A stretch of DNA of 64,000 nt from the NCBI RefSeq assembly GCF_008011855.1, contig NZ_VOUX01000033.1, positions 186,001 through 250,000 of the forward strand, written 5' to 3'. The notes under the pieces are model-generated. The model was not told the DNA's origin and ran no database searches. It saw only the letters and a program-made list of their open reading frames with translations. Shown here piece by piece: positions 17,325 through 26,086 of the stretch; position 1 is the first letter of the stretch; every line of letters begins with the position of its first letter. A program made the translations under genes and the position numbers. This stretch comes from Serratia bockelmannii. Its GTDB lineage: Bacteria > Pseudomonadota > Gammaproteobacteria > Enterobacterales > Enterobacteriaceae.

Positions 17325-18497
17325 ATGCGAGCTTTCTTTTTGCTTTGCGTGAGCCGGGCCGGCCTCTGCCTGGGCACCATGATGTTCGCCGGCGCGCTGC
17401 CGACCATCAGAAGCGAGTGGCAGCTCGGCGCCGCCTCCGCCGGTACAGTGCAGACGGTGTTCAGCCTGACCAACGCCCTGGCGTTGCTGGTGGCTTCCTG
17501 GTGGTGTGATTCGCTGGGCGCGCGTCGGGTGTATCTGCTGTTTTCCTGGCTGGGTGCCGGTGCGCTGATGCTGTTCGCCGTGTTTGCCCATTCGTATATC
17601 GGCGCACTGGTGTTGATGGCCTTCGTCGGCCTGACGCAGGGCGGCGCCTATACGCCGGCGCTGCTGTTAGCGATGGGGATGAACGGCCCGGCCCGACGCG
17701 GTTACGCCATCGGTATGATCCTGGCGACCAGTTCGTTGGGGTATTTTCTGTCGGTTTTCATCGCCGGTTGGAGCGCCATGCGCTGGGGCGCCGGCGTGGC
17801 GTTTGCCCTGTGCGCCGCCGGTGCGCTACTGGGGGCGCTGGCGGGTTCGTTGGCCCTGGTCGGTTATCAGGAACCGCAACCGCGCACGCTGGGGAGGAAG
17901 ACGAAACGAGAAAGCTATGCTATCACCTATGCGACCCTGCTGTTGCTGATCGGGTATATCGCTCACAGCTGGGAACTGCTCGGTAACTGGGCCTGGGCAC
18001 CCAGCCTGGTCAGCGAGGCGTTGAGCGGTTTCTCTCTGGATCCGCTCAGCGCCGGATTGATCGCCGCGGCGGTGATCCACCTGGCCGGCATGATCGCCAC
18101 GCTGATTGTCGGCACCGTTTCCGACTATTTCAATCGTGCCTCGGTGCTGACGTTTGTGGGCGCCGCCGGTGCGTTGGGATCGCTGCTGATGGGGTGGTCG
18201 GCGAACTGGGGGCCGGGCTGGACGCTGCTGTTCGTCAGCATCGGCAGTTTCTTTATTCTTGGCGACTCCGGCGTGCTGTCGGCGGCGATGGCGGACAACG
18301 TGCCGCCGCAACAGCTCGGCAGCGTGATGGGCTGGCGATCGTTGCTGGGGTTCGGCATCGGGTCGTTCGCCCCGTTATCCTTTGGCATCGTGATGGATAC
18401 CACCCAGAGCTGGGGCACGTCTTATGCCGTGTTGGCCTGCGGCGGCGGGGTAGCCTGCCTGGCGGCAGGATTGCTTTGGCGACAACACTTGAAATGA
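17325..18497 (+). CDS. Major facilitator superfamily transporter
   Basis: The 390-residue protein consists of hydrophobic helices consistent with 12 transmembrane segments. The MFS loop 2-3 signature is visible as WWCDSLGARRVYL. GGGAGG lies 10 bases upstream of the ATG. Proteins of this kind import or export small organic molecules by ion coupling. It is 17 bp upstream of a DAO-type FAD oxidoreductase and divergent from a GcvA-like LysR. A plausible role is uptake of an amine or amino acid that the oxidoreductase then oxidises, which is inference. Confidence 0.85.
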   Translation: MRAFFLLCVSRAGLCLGTMMFAGALPTIRSEWQLGAASAGTVQTVFSLTNALALLVASWWCDSLGARRVYLLFSWLGAGALMLFAVFAHSYIGALVLMAFVGLTQGGAYTPALLLAMGMNGPARRGYAIGMILATSSLGYFLSVFIAGWSAMRWGAGVAFALCAAGALLGALAGSLALVGYQEPQPRTLGRKTKRESYAITYATLLLLIGYIAHSWELLGNWAWAPSLVSEALSGFSLDPLSAGLIAAAVIHLAGMIATLIVGTVSDYFNRASVLTFVGAAGALGSLLMGWSANWGPGWTLLFVSIGSFFILGDSGVLSAAMADNVPPQQLGSVMGWRSLLGFGIGSFAPLSFGIVMDTTQSWGTSYAVLACGGGVACLAAGLLWRQHLK

Positions 18498-18514
18498 GGT
18501 TCGGACATCATTAA

Positions 18515-19561
18515 ATGAATGGAACATCATCACGCATGGTTATCGTGGGCGCCGGGATTGTCGGCGCATCGATCGCCTATCATCTCGCGCGCCAAGGGCA
18601 GGACGTTATCGTGGTTGAGCAGGCGCATCCCGCGGCGGGAGCCACAGGCCGCTCGTTCGGCTGGATCAGCGAAGGCGTGCCTGAGGGCGCGCCCGACGCG
18701 TTTCTGCGGCGCGAGATCGTGGCTGACTGGATACGCCTGGCGCAGGAGATCCCGGATCTCTGGGTGAATTGGTCCGGCGCGCTCAGCTATGGTCAGGCGC
18801 CGGCGACGCAAAACCCCGATAATCGGCTTTTGCCCTCCGCCGAGGTGACCGCGCTGGAACCGGGGCTCAGGCAGCCCGATAGCCAAGCCTATTTTGCGGC
18901 GCGTGACGGCGCCGTCGATCCGCAAGAGGTGACACAGCGGTTGCTCGAATGCGTTCGCGCGTGGGGAGGGACGTTGCTCCTGGGGCGAACCGCCACCGGA
19001 TTTTTGCGTGAAGACGGGCAGATCGTTGGCATCGTTACCGAGGAAGGCGCGATTGCCGCCGATCGGGTGGTGCTCGCCTGCGGCACGGGGATCTCGGCGC
19101 TGCTGGACGGCAGCGGATTCTCACTGCCGATCGAGGCGTCGCCGGCCATTTTGTTACGCTATCACGCGGCGGCGCAGGTGGTGAACACGCTGATTGCGGG
19201 CGACGACATCGAAGTGCGTCATGCGCAAAATGGCGATCTGCTGGCGGCGGAAGATTATCCTGCGCACGGCGATGAAAATCGCGTGGAGGGCGAAGCGCAA
19301 TCGGCGATTGAAGGGCGCCTGCCAGGCACGGCGCCCTTGCAACTGCAGGCGTGTTCGGTGGGGATGCGCCCCCGGCCGCGCGACGGTTATCCCATCGTTG
19401 GGCCGCTGGGCGCCACCTGTCTCTATGTGGCGGTGATGCATCCGGCCGTGATGTGCGCACCGACGCTTGGCCGGCTGATCGGAGACGAGCTGCTGCATGG
19501 CGTCAATTCCGCCATTCCGCACGCTTATCGCCCGGCGCGATTTATTAATGATGGGGTGTGA
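18515..19561 (+). CDS. FAD-dependent oxidoreductase (DAO family)
   Basis: The 348-residue protein begins MVIVGAGIVGASIAYHLARQGQDVIVVEQ, a GxGxxG Rossmann FAD-binding motif with the terminal acidic residue. It ends in the DAO-family SVGMRPRPRDGYPIVGPLG motif. It is slightly shorter than typical D-amino-acid or glycine/sarcosine oxidases (about 370-420). It follows the MFS transporter by 17 bp in one unit. The substrate is likely an amino acid, N-methyl amino acid or amine but is not identifiable. Confidence 0.86.
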   Translation: MNGTSSRMVIVGAGIVGASIAYHLARQGQDVIVVEQAHPAAGATGRSFGWISEGVPEGAPDAFLRREIVADWIRLAQEIPDLWVNWSGALSYGQAPATQNPDNRLLPSAEVTALEPGLRQPDSQAYFAARDGAVDPQEVTQRLLECVRAWGGTLLLGRTATGFLREDGQIVGIVTEEGAIAADRVVLACGTGISALLDGSGFSLPIEASPAILLRYHAAAQVVNTLIAGDDIEVRHAQNGDLLAAEDYPAHGDENRVEGEAQSAIEGRLPGTAPLQLQACSVGMRPRPRDGYPIVGPLGATCLYVAVMHPAVMCAPTLGRLIGDELLHGVNSAIPHAYRPARFINDGV

Positions 19562-19875
19562 AGGGGGAGACCATCGCGATCTCCGGCAGACGGCGCCTTG
19601 GTCTCGCCGTTCAGGTTTTCCGACTACGGATCAGCACCGTAATACGCTCAACCCTGCAGCGGTTTTTTGCGCCGTCGGCGAGGCTCTTATATATTTAGTA
19701 GCATGCCTGAGGCAGGTTAGGCATGAAACGGCGGTCGATCTGGCCGCTGCAAGTACGACAGTTAATCCGTTCGCCAAGAGGCTGCGAGCCGGTGCTTTCG
19801 GTAGGGACAGCCGCCAATCGTTTTTACGGCGACCGAAGGCGGAGCAGCTACTCACAGGTCACGAGGACACTTACC
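19562..19875. other. Non-coding stretch upstream of the cupin gene
   Basis: This 314-bp gap has no supportable gene. A minus-strand frame (19631-19855) could encode 74 residues, but it lacks a ribosome site and its composition resembles neither neighbour. A GCATGCC...GGCATG dyad lies at about 19701-19724. Low similarity to surrounding coding style suggests a decayed insertion, but this cannot be shown from sequence alone. Confidence 0.35.
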
Positions 19876-20193
19876 ATGCATAAGAGAACACTGGCGTCAC
19901 TGCATTACGAAAACATGCCTTACGATGGGGTACACTTTCACATTTTGAAACGGGAGACGCCTGGCCATACGGCGTTGCTGAAGCTGGATGCGGGCAGCCA
20001 ACAACCGGCGCGTTTTCATCCGGGCTGGGTGAAACTGATGGTGCTGAGCGGTGAACTGAAGGTTGACGATCAGACGTTGCAACCCCATGAGATGTTAATC
20101 ATTCCTGCCAAGACCGCCTATACGGTACAGGCCATCACGGAAGTGATTTGTCTGGCGATTTCCGAGCTGGACGGCGCCGAGTTGGCCCGTTGA
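19876..20193 (+). CDS. Small single-domain cupin protein
   Basis: The 105-residue protein starts MHKRTLASLHYENM; the ATG follows GAGG by nine bases. An in-frame extension upstream looks non-coding. The fold is a single cupin barrel: TALLKLDAGSQQPARFHPGWVKLMVLSGELKVDDQTLQPHEMLIIPAKTAY. The first metal motif is degenerate, with only one His (RFHPG) and no HxH. It may be a ligand binder or anti-sigma ChrR-like sensor domain rather than an enzyme. The gene stands alone. A hairpin follows at 20216. Confidence 0.75.
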   Translation: MHKRTLASLHYENMPYDGVHFHILKRETPGHTALLKLDAGSQQPARFHPGWVKLMVLSGELKVDDQTLQPHEMLIIPAKTAYTVQAITEVICLAISELDGAELAR

Positions 20194-20215
20194 CGAGATA
20201 ACCATTCTGGATGGA

Positions 20216-20235
20216 GGAGAGCCTAGGCGCTCTCC
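20216..20235 (+). terminator. Hairpin downstream of the cupin gene, possible terminator
   Basis: GGAGAGC at 20216-20222 pairs with GCTCTCC at 20229-20235, followed by the pyrimidine-rich CTATCCCTTT. It is the best terminator candidate in the 357-bp gap 20194-20550. The remainder of that gap shows no gene; it should contain the promoter of the downstream AraC gene. Confidence 0.5.
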
Positions 20236-20550
20236 CTATCCCTTTAGCATTAAGCCGCCCCCCAGGCTGAGCTACCTGCTGATTGATGCGCATACCTCCT
20301 GATTTAAGCCACCGCGCTTTCCCTTTCCATCACTTTCGGCCGCGTCGCCCCCGCAACGAGCCGCCATTGCGCAGCGCATGCGCAACGTCATCGCCTTCGT
20401 TTTAAGCAGAACGATGAAATTTTGGTGTAAATAGTGAGTTTCTTCGCATAAGGCCCCTGGTGTGGCTTGCGAGAACGTCACTATATGGAGGATCATGCGG
20501 CCTCTCTATCAAATAAAAGACATTCGCGTTATCAAAAGGGACAAACGACC

Positions 20551-21342
20551 ATGGGATTCGACGTCGACAACGCCGAAACGAAACGCATCGACCTCAGCAG
20601 CCACGAAAACTCTGCGTTCGAGGTGACGGGGCTGGTGAAACACTACCCTGCGGGCTTTGTCATTCCTTACCACTCGCATAAACGCTGCCATTTGCTCTAT
20701 TCGCAACAGGGTGTTATGGCGGTCGAGGCGAGCTGCGGACGCTGGATCGTACCGCCTACCACCGCAGTCTGGCTGCGGCCGGGGGTAGAACATCAGCTGG
20801 TCATGCAGAGCAACATTTGCGTTTACGGGATTTTTGTTGATGAATTCACCGCCGCGCGGTTGCCGTTGCGCGACGGCGTCTTGCAGGTGTCGCCGCTGCT
20901 GCGCGAGCTGATCGCCCAGTTGGCGACGCTGGCGCCCGAGGGCGAGGAGACCAAACGCCACGCGTTGCTCAGATCATTGTTCCTCGAGGAACTGAGCCTG
21001 CAGCCGCAGCTGGCGCTGCATCTCCCTTGGCCGATGGAAGCGAGAATGGCTGACATTTGCCGGCAGTTGGTCATCACGCCGGCCGACGATCGCGGCATTG
21101 AGATCTGGGCGGATTCATTGTCGATCAGCGCGAAAACCTTCCAGCGTCACTTCACTCAACAAACCGGCATCACCTTTGGTCAGTGGAAACAGCGTCTACG
21201 GCTGTTGTCGTCCATCCCGCTGCTGCTGGCGGGCAACTCGATCATCCACGCCGCCTTCGAAAGCGGTTATGAGAGCCACAGCGCCTATTCGGTGGCATTC
21301 AAAAAACTGTTTGGCGTTTCGCCTTCGCGCTTTACGCTATAG
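20551..21342 (+). CDS. AraC-family transcriptional regulator (NimR-like)
   Basis: The 263-residue protein begins MGFDVDNAETKRIDL at the ATG preceded by AAAGGGA; longer in-frame starts lack a ribosome site. The N-terminal cupin reads HYPAGFVIPYHSHKRCHLLYSQQGVMAVE...VPPTTAVWLRPGVEHQL, closely resembling the YdeC/NimR group. Two C-terminal helix-turn-helix motifs follow (LSISAKTFQRHFTQQTGITFGQW and AAFESGYESHSAYSVAFKKLFGVSP). NimR homologues repress a nearby nitroimidazole or drug exporter, but no such exporter gene is adjacent here; the downstream gene is a ClsC-like protein. Confidence 0.87.
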   Translation: MGFDVDNAETKRIDLSSHENSAFEVTGLVKHYPAGFVIPYHSHKRCHLLYSQQGVMAVEASCGRWIVPPTTAVWLRPGVEHQLVMQSNICVYGIFVDEFTAARLPLRDGVLQVSPLLRELIAQLATLAPEGEETKRHALLRSLFLEELSLQPQLALHLPWPMEARMADICRQLVITPADDRGIEIWADSLSISAKTFQRHFTQQTGITFGQWKQRLRLLSSIPLLLAGNSIIHAAFESGYESHSAYSVAFKKLFGVSPSRFTL

Positions 21343-21428
21343 CCTTATGGCATAGCGCGCTTCTCCTATAGATTGAAGCAACCTAATGACGTATAAAGCA
21401 AAGCAGTCAACCTCCGAGGCCGCCTCCC

Positions 21429-22964
21429 GTGATAAAAATTGTCGTGTATCTGATTATCGCCGTGACGATCGCCATTATTGCGGCAAGAGTCATCTTTCGT
21501 TTGCCGGATATTTCGCAGCGTCTGCCGCAGGCGGCATTGCCGGCGGATCCTACCGCGCTATTGCCGGCGCGGGCCGCCGAACAGATGGCGGCACATTCCG
21601 GCCTGAGCGGCGTGGTGCCGCTGGTCAGCGGCCACGATGCGTTCGCCAGCCGCCTGGCGCTGGCGCGGATGGCGGAAAGGTCTATCGACGCTCAGTACTA
21701 CATCTGGCATAACGACACCTCCGGGCAGATCCTGCTGAAAACCCTGTATGACGCGGCCCAACGTGGGGTGCGCGTGCGGCTGCTGCTGGACGATAACGGC
21801 GTCGCCATGGATGAGACGCTGGCGGCGCTGAACGCCCAGGAAAACGTCGAGATCCGTCTGTTCAATCCGTCCACCGTACGTACGCCGAAGCTGGCCGGTT
21901 ACGCCTTCGACTTTATGCGCATGAACCGGCGCATGCATAACAAGTCCTACATCGTCGACGGCGCCGTGGCGATCATCGGCGGCCGCAACATCGGCGACGA
22001 GTATTTTCAGGTCGGTGACGAAAACTATTTCCTCGATCTCGACGTGTTGAGCGTCGGCAACGTGGTGGCGGAGACCGCCGAGGTCTTCGATCGCTACTGG
22101 AACAGCGCCTCGGTGTTCGGCGTTGAGCAGATTATTCGGGGAAAAGGCGATCTTTCCGCCTTCCTGACGCAGGCCGCCGCCATCGAAACCAGCGAGCGCG
22201 CCCGTAAACTGGCGGTGCAGCTGGAAACCAGCGCGGTGCGCTTTCGCGATGGCGCCGTACAGCCGGAATTCACCCAGGTAGAGCTGGTGGCCGACGATCC
22301 GGCGAAAGGGTTGGGCAAGGCTTCGCGCGATCGTTTGATGGTGACGCAACTGGGTAAGATCATCGGCGGCGTCAGCCAGCAATTGGATCTGGTCTCCGCC
22401 TATTTCGTGCCGGGGCGAGAAGGGGCGACTTTCTTTGAATCGCTTGCCAAACAGGGGAAATCCATTCGCGTGCTGACCAACGCGATGAACACCACCGACG
22501 TGCTGGTGGTGCATGCGGGCTACGCCAAATACCGACGTGAGCTGCTGCAGGCGGGCGTCGAACTGTTCGAGCTGAAGCTGCGCGCCGGTCAACCGTCCGG
22601 GCGCAAGGAGCTCAAGCCGCTGGGGCTGTCCGGCGCGGCGCTGCATGCCAAAACCTTCGCCATCGACGATAAGCGGGTGTTTATCGGATCGTTCAATTTC
22701 GATCCGCGCTCGGCGCACCTGAACTGCGAAATGGGATTCTTGATCGACAGCCCGGCGCTGGCGGCCGACACCCGCCAACTGTTTGATGGCCCGCTTGAGT
22801 ACGCCGCCTATCGGCCGGTATTGACGCCCGAAGGCAAAATGGTGTGGAAAGATGCCTTCGAAGACGGCTATACCGAGGTACACCAGCAAGAACCCGGTGC
22901 CGGCTGGGTAAAACGCATCGTTCTTACCGTGGCCGGCTGGTTGCCTATCGAGTGGATGTTGTAA
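21429..22964 (+). CDS. clsC: Phospholipase D-family protein, ClsC-like cardiolipin synthase
   Basis: The 511-residue protein starts at GTG with GAGG upstream. One N-terminal membrane anchor (KIVVYLIIAVTIAIIAARVIF) is followed by two PLDc domains with complete HKD motifs: MHNKSYIVDG (H170, K172, D177), then GGRNIGDEYF, and LHAKTFAIDD (about H405), then GSFNFDPRS. The GGRNIGDEYF continuation is typical of E. coli ClsC (YmdC), which condenses phosphatidylethanolamine and phosphatidylglycerol to cardiolipin together with YmdB. No ymdB-like gene is adjacent. The last 20 bp overlap the convergent thioredoxin-like gene. Confidence 0.86.
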   Translation: MIKIVVYLIIAVTIAIIAARVIFRLPDISQRLPQAALPADPTALLPARAAEQMAAHSGLSGVVPLVSGHDAFASRLALARMAERSIDAQYYIWHNDTSGQILLKTLYDAAQRGVRVRLLLDDNGVAMDETLAALNAQENVEIRLFNPSTVRTPKLAGYAFDFMRMNRRMHNKSYIVDGAVAIIGGRNIGDEYFQVGDENYFLDLDVLSVGNVVAETAEVFDRYWNSASVFGVEQIIRGKGDLSAFLTQAAAIETSERARKLAVQLETSAVRFRDGAVQPEFTQVELVADDPAKGLGKASRDRLMVTQLGKIIGGVSQQLDLVSAYFVPGREGATFFESLAKQGKSIRVLTNAMNTTDVLVVHAGYAKYRRELLQAGVELFELKLRAGQPSGRKELKPLGLSGAALHAKTFAIDDKRVFIGSFNFDPRSAHLNCEMGFLIDSPALAADTRQLFDGPLEYAAYRPVLTPEGKMVWKDAFEDGYTEVHQQEPGAGWVKRIVLTVAGWLPIEWML

Positions 22965-23301
22965 CGCCGGCGAAGGCCGCCAACACCTGTTGAGTCAACC
23001 GCTGCAAGGGAACCTCGCCCGCGATGATCGCAACGAGGCGCGCATCCTCAAACAGGGCGAGGGAGGGCACGGATTTAATACCGAATGCAGGGGCGAGCGT
23101 CGGCGCCTGCGCGACGTCAATGCTGCCGAAGGCGATCTCGTTGGTGTGACGGTGCAGCTGTTCAACGATCCCCTGCATATTCTGGCAGGGGCGACACCAG
23201 GAGGCGGAAAAGTAGAGGATGGCCCGCTGCCCCTTGGGTTTATCCGCATCATAGAGGAAATGGGCCACCTCATGGGGCTCTGCCAGGTTCGTGATCGTCA
23301 T
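22945..23301 (-). CDS. Thioredoxin-like protein with WCRPC active site
   Basis: The 118-residue protein has SASWCRPCQNMQG (C36, C39), AFGSIDVAQAPTLAPAFGIKSVPSLALF (cis-Pro after SV) and a C-terminal helix, a complete thioredoxin fold. WCRPC differs from the WCGPC of Trx1. The ATG at 23301 has GGGAG upstream and overlaps the MAPEG stop codon (ATGA), showing translational coupling. With the MAPEG protein and divergent ArsR regulator it forms a redox or sulfur-stress module. Confidence 0.87.
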   Translation of the reverse strand: MTITNLAEPHEVAHFLYDADKPKGQRAILYFSASWCRPCQNMQGIVEQLHRHTNEIAFGSIDVAQAPTLAPAFGIKSVPSLALFEDARLVAIIAGEVPLQRLTQQVLAAFAGVTTSTR

Positions 23302-23720
23302 GGCAGGCTCCCGACGATCTCTATCCCCATCCAAAACATCGTGACGATTTGTGTGAAAAAGAAAGCGAAACGCCATGTGGCGACGTTTTCCGTCTGCTCG
23401 AAACCGATGTGAACCAGACTCTGCGCCATGCGCGCGCCGAGCAGCACCAGAGACAAGACATTCAGCGTCGTGCTTTCCACCTGAAATACAGCTATCGCCA
23501 CGACGAGGGCCGTATAAACCGGCAAATTTTCAATGCAGTTGCGATGCGCCGCAATGGCGCGCTGGTAGCTATCGCTGCCCTGTGGTTTGTTCGCTTGCCA
23601 TTCGCTCACCGTGGCACGGCCGGTTAAAATTCTGGACCAGCGATAAACACCGACGGTGCCGAATAGAATCAATAAGGTCCAGCCGGCAAACGCCAGCAGT
23701 ACCAGGGTTGGCATATTCAT
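23298..23720 (-). CDS. MAPEG-family membrane protein
   Basis: The 140-residue protein has four hydrophobic helices. RAIAAHRNCIENLPVY matches the MAPEG core (AxRAHxNxxENxP), the glutathione-binding signature of microsomal glutathione transferase/eicosanoid enzymes. A role in glutathione-dependent detoxification at the inner membrane is likely. It overlaps the thioredoxin-like gene by 4 bp and is divergent from an ArsR regulator. Confidence 0.88.
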   Translation of the reverse strand: MNMPTLVLLAFAGWTLLILFGTVGVYRWSRILTGRATVSEWQANKPQGSDSYQRAIAAHRNCIENLPVYTALVVAIAVFQVESTTLNVLSLVLLGARMAQSLVHIGFEQTENVATWRFAFFFTQIVTMFWMGIEIVGSLP

Positions 23721-23792
23721 AATGCATTCTCACTTGTGTTGGGGAAGGCCTGCGGCCTCAGGGAGAGCCACTTAGCATGAATACAAGGTTAT

Positions 23793-23838
23793 ATTAGATT
23801 TGTGTAAATTAGCAATATCTAATTTAAATGGTGCTAAT
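23793..23838. promoter_or_regulatory. Two interleaved dyads, probable ArsR-family operator
   Basis: ATTAGAT (23793-23799) / ATCTAAT (23817-23823) and ATTAGCA (23808-23814) / TGCTAAT (23832-23838) form two inverted repeats of equal spacing offset by 15 bp. They lie between the MAPEG gene and the divergent ArsR gene, as expected for an autoregulated ArsR (BigR/YgaV-like) operator. Confidence 0.65.
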
Positions 23839-23905
23839 ATAATGCTGTGCCAGCGTCTGAAAGCCGCTATAATGCGGCTGAATGATGACGGGGCCGTGAT
23901 TGACC

Positions 23906-24220
23906 ATGAATGCAAAAGCTAGCCAAGATCCCTTTCTGATCGAAGGGGCGATTGAAGCCGCCAGGCTGTTGAAAGCGATAGGCAACGAACACCGCTTGCT
24001 GGTGCTTTGCCTGCTATTGAAACACGATGAGATTGCCGTGGGGGAGCTACAACAATTGGTGCCGCTAAGCCAATCGGCGCTGTCGCAGCACCTGGCGAAA
24101 ATGCGCAATGAAGGTCTGGTGACGTACCGACGCGAAGCGCAAACCTTGTTTTACCGCATCGATAACCCAAACGTGGCGAAAGTGATCGCCACGCTCAGAG
24201 AGATTTACGCGCCGAAGTGA
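23906..24220 (+). CDS. ArsR-family transcriptional regulator (BigR/YgaV-like)
   Basis: The 104-residue winged-helix protein contains LLKAIGNEHRLLVLCLLLKHDEIAVGELQQLVPLSQSALSQHLAKMRNEGLVTYRREAQTLFYRI. The recognition helix is LSQSALSQHLAKM. The classical ELCVCDL metal site is absent. A single cysteine lies in LVLCLLL, so the thiol-persulfide sensing pair of BigR is not evident. The ATG at 23906 is preferred over the TTG two codons upstream. It is divergent from MAPEG-thioredoxin and probably represses that operon. Confidence 0.88.
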   Translation: MNAKASQDPFLIEGAIEAARLLKAIGNEHRLLVLCLLLKHDEIAVGELQQLVPLSQSALSQHLAKMRNEGLVTYRREAQTLFYRIDNPNVAKVIATLREIYAPK

Positions 24221-24250
24221 ACAAGGCGTTGATCGCCGGCCGAGATTCGC

Positions 24251-24664
24251 TTATCGGTTGGCATCTGCATCACCAGAGAGTTTAAAAGTAAACAACGCCG
24301 TTTCATGAACACGGCCCGGTGTCCAGCAGCTGCGTGCGATGGCGCTTTTGGTGTCGCGATAGAACTCTGGGGTGCCCGTCAGCACGATATTTCTGGCTTT
24401 ACCCTTATCATCAACATCAAACGTTGCGCTCACTTCGCCTTCGCGTTTTTCTGCCTTCGCAGAGGCGGAATAGTGCGGCCGCTCATAAAAAACTTGTCCG
24501 TCGCATCCCAGGTTAGGCGGTTGCTTTGCCGTTGGAACATCGCTGCCTGCACGCCAGGCATAAACGCAATCATTCACCGCACTGGCTTTTTCACAGCCAT
24601 CAGGCTGCATTGGCACGCAGCCGGCAAGTGCCAGGCTCAGCGGGAGGAGGGTGAGTCGTGACAT
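24251..24664 (-). CDS. Small lipoprotein with TonB-C-like domain
   Basis: The 137-residue protein starts MSRLTLLPLSLALAGC with lipobox LAGC (Cys16); AGGAA precedes the ATG at 24664. The mature part, EGEVSATFDVDDKGKARNIVLTGTPEFYRDTKSAIARSCWTPGR, resembles the TonB C-terminal fold (V.v.F.v...G.v.n..v..s.p...l......W.p). It lacks the transmembrane and proline-rich linker needed for energy transduction, so it is not a working TonB. It may be a periplasmic partner of outer-membrane proteins. Four cysteines in the mature chain suggest disulfides. Confidence 0.75.
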   Translation of the reverse strand: MSRLTLLPLSLALAGCVPMQPDGCEKASAVNDCVYAWRAGSDVPTAKQPPNLGCDGQVFYERPHYSASAKAEKREGEVSATFDVDDKGKARNIVLTGTPEFYRDTKSAIARSCWTPGRVHETALFTFKLSGDADANR

Positions 24665-24957
24665 GGCATTTCCTGCATGACTTATCAATCAGATAACGTA
24701 TATTTTCGCTGAGCGTAGAGTATTTGGAAAGAGAAATGATGCAGCGTCTGTCGATATAAATCGACCGTGTTTTTCGGCAGCGTGACAAAGCAGAGTTTAT
24801 TGGATGTTATTTTATTGAATTATATTTTTTATATTATTTACCGATAAGGATTACTGGCGTGTTTAATTATTTCCCAAGGCGGTAAAATCGGAAAAAATGA
24901 CCGATTGGATTATTCTTTTCTGTAGCCACTTCGGCAGAAACCAAAGGATCTTCCGCC

Positions 24958-26043
24958 ATGCGCATGATGAAAGCCGCTGCCTTTATCGAAAAGGGGCGAA
25001 TAGAACTCATTGAAAAACTTATTCCTTCCCCTGGCCCCAACGATGCCTTGCTCAAAATAACCACGACGACAATCTGCGGCACGGATATTCATATCCTCAA
25101 GGGAGAGTATGCGGTGCCGCGTAGGTTGACCATTGGCCATGAGCCGGTCGGCATTATTGAAAAGTTGGGAAGCAATGTTAAAGGCTTTCAAGAGGGGCAG
25201 CGGGCATTGGCTGGGGCTATTTGCCCCTCTTTTACCTCCTATTCATGTCAGGACGGCTTTCCCGCGCAGGACGGTTCCTATTTACCCGAATGCCGCTGCC
25301 ATGGCTATAAAGCCACGGCGGGTTGGCGCTTCGGCAACGTTATCGACGGCACTCAGGCTGAATATGTCTTGGTGCCTGATGCGGAAGCTAATCTGGCGCT
25401 CATCCCCGACGGTCTGACGGATGAACAGGTGCTGATGTGCCCGGATGTGATGTCTACCGGTTTCAAAGGGGCAGAAAATGCCAACATTAACATTGGCGAT
25501 ACGGTAGCCATTTTCGCCCAGGGCCCGATCGGCTTATGTGCCACCGCGGGGGCTCGCCTGCGGGGCGCCAGCCTGATTATTGCCATCAGCAGCTCTCCCG
25601 AAAAGCTGATGATGGCGGGAAAAATGGGGGCAAACGTCTTGTTGAATTACAAGGAAACCGATGTGATTGATGAAATATTCAAGATTACGGCAGGGCGCGG
25701 CGTGGATGCCAGCATCGAGTGTTTGGGGACGCAGGCCACCTTTAATCAGGCGCTGCGAGTCTTAAAACCCGGTGGCACATTGTCCAGCCTTGGCGTCTAT
25801 AGCGACGATATTCAATTGCCTGTCGAGGCGTTTGCCTATGGGCTTGGCGATCATACGATTCGGTCGGCTCTGTGCCCCGGCGGTAAGGAACGGATGCGCA
25901 GAATGATGAACGTGATCCAGCATGGCGGTTTGGATCTCACGCCGTTCGTGACGCATCGTTTTCAACTGGAGAATATTGCCGAGGCTTACCACCTGTTCTC
26001 CGAAAAGCGCGATGGCGTGATTAAGTTGGCGATAACCCCGTAA
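24958..26043 (+). CDS. Zinc alcohol dehydrogenase, TbADH/CbADH-type secondary alcohol dehydrogenase
   Basis: The 361-residue MDR-superfamily enzyme has CGTDIHILKG, IGHEPVG and CPDVMSTGFKGAE. These supply the catalytic zinc ligands Cys, His and Asp characteristic of Thermoanaerobacter/Clostridium NADP-dependent secondary ADHs (C37, H59, D150). The structural-zinc four-cysteine loop is replaced by a longer segment (CPSFTSYSCQDGFPAQDG...CRCHGYKATAGWRFGN). The Rossmann motif is FAQGPIGLCATAGARLRGA. The ATG at 24958 follows AAAGGA by nine bases; ATGs at 24964 and 24967 are possible, the last matching TbADH numbering. It likely interconverts ketones or aldehydes and secondary alcohols. Confidence 0.88.
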   Translation: MRMMKAAAFIEKGRIELIEKLIPSPGPNDALLKITTTTICGTDIHILKGEYAVPRRLTIGHEPVGIIEKLGSNVKGFQEGQRALAGAICPSFTSYSCQDGFPAQDGSYLPECRCHGYKATAGWRFGNVIDGTQAEYVLVPDAEANLALIPDGLTDEQVLMCPDVMSTGFKGAENANINIGDTVAIFAQGPIGLCATAGARLRGASLIIAISSSPEKLMMAGKMGANVLLNYKETDVIDEIFKITAGRGVDASIECLGTQATFNQALRVLKPGGTLSSLGVYSDDIQLPVEAFAYGLGDHTIRSALCPGGKERMRRMMNVIQHGGLDLTPFVTHRFQLENIAEAYHLFSEKRDGVIKLAITP

Positions 26044-26054
26044 CGTGATGAACT

Positions 26055-26082
26055 CTGCGCAGCGGCCGTAGCCGCCGCGCAG
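26055..26082. terminator. GC-rich hairpin between convergent genes, possible terminator
   Basis: CTGCGC (26055-26060) pairs with GCGCAG (26077-26082), extended by CGGC/GCCG inside with a 2-base mismatch. It sits between the stops of the alcohol dehydrogenase and the isomerase-like gene. There is no long T-run, so this is only a candidate. Confidence 0.4.
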
Positions 26083-26086
26083 GGGG

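Noticed and set aside
19631-19855. 74-codon minus-strand frame that looked like a phage-type small protein
   Set aside because: No ribosome site or secure family match; the gap is better described as non-coding or decayed sequence.
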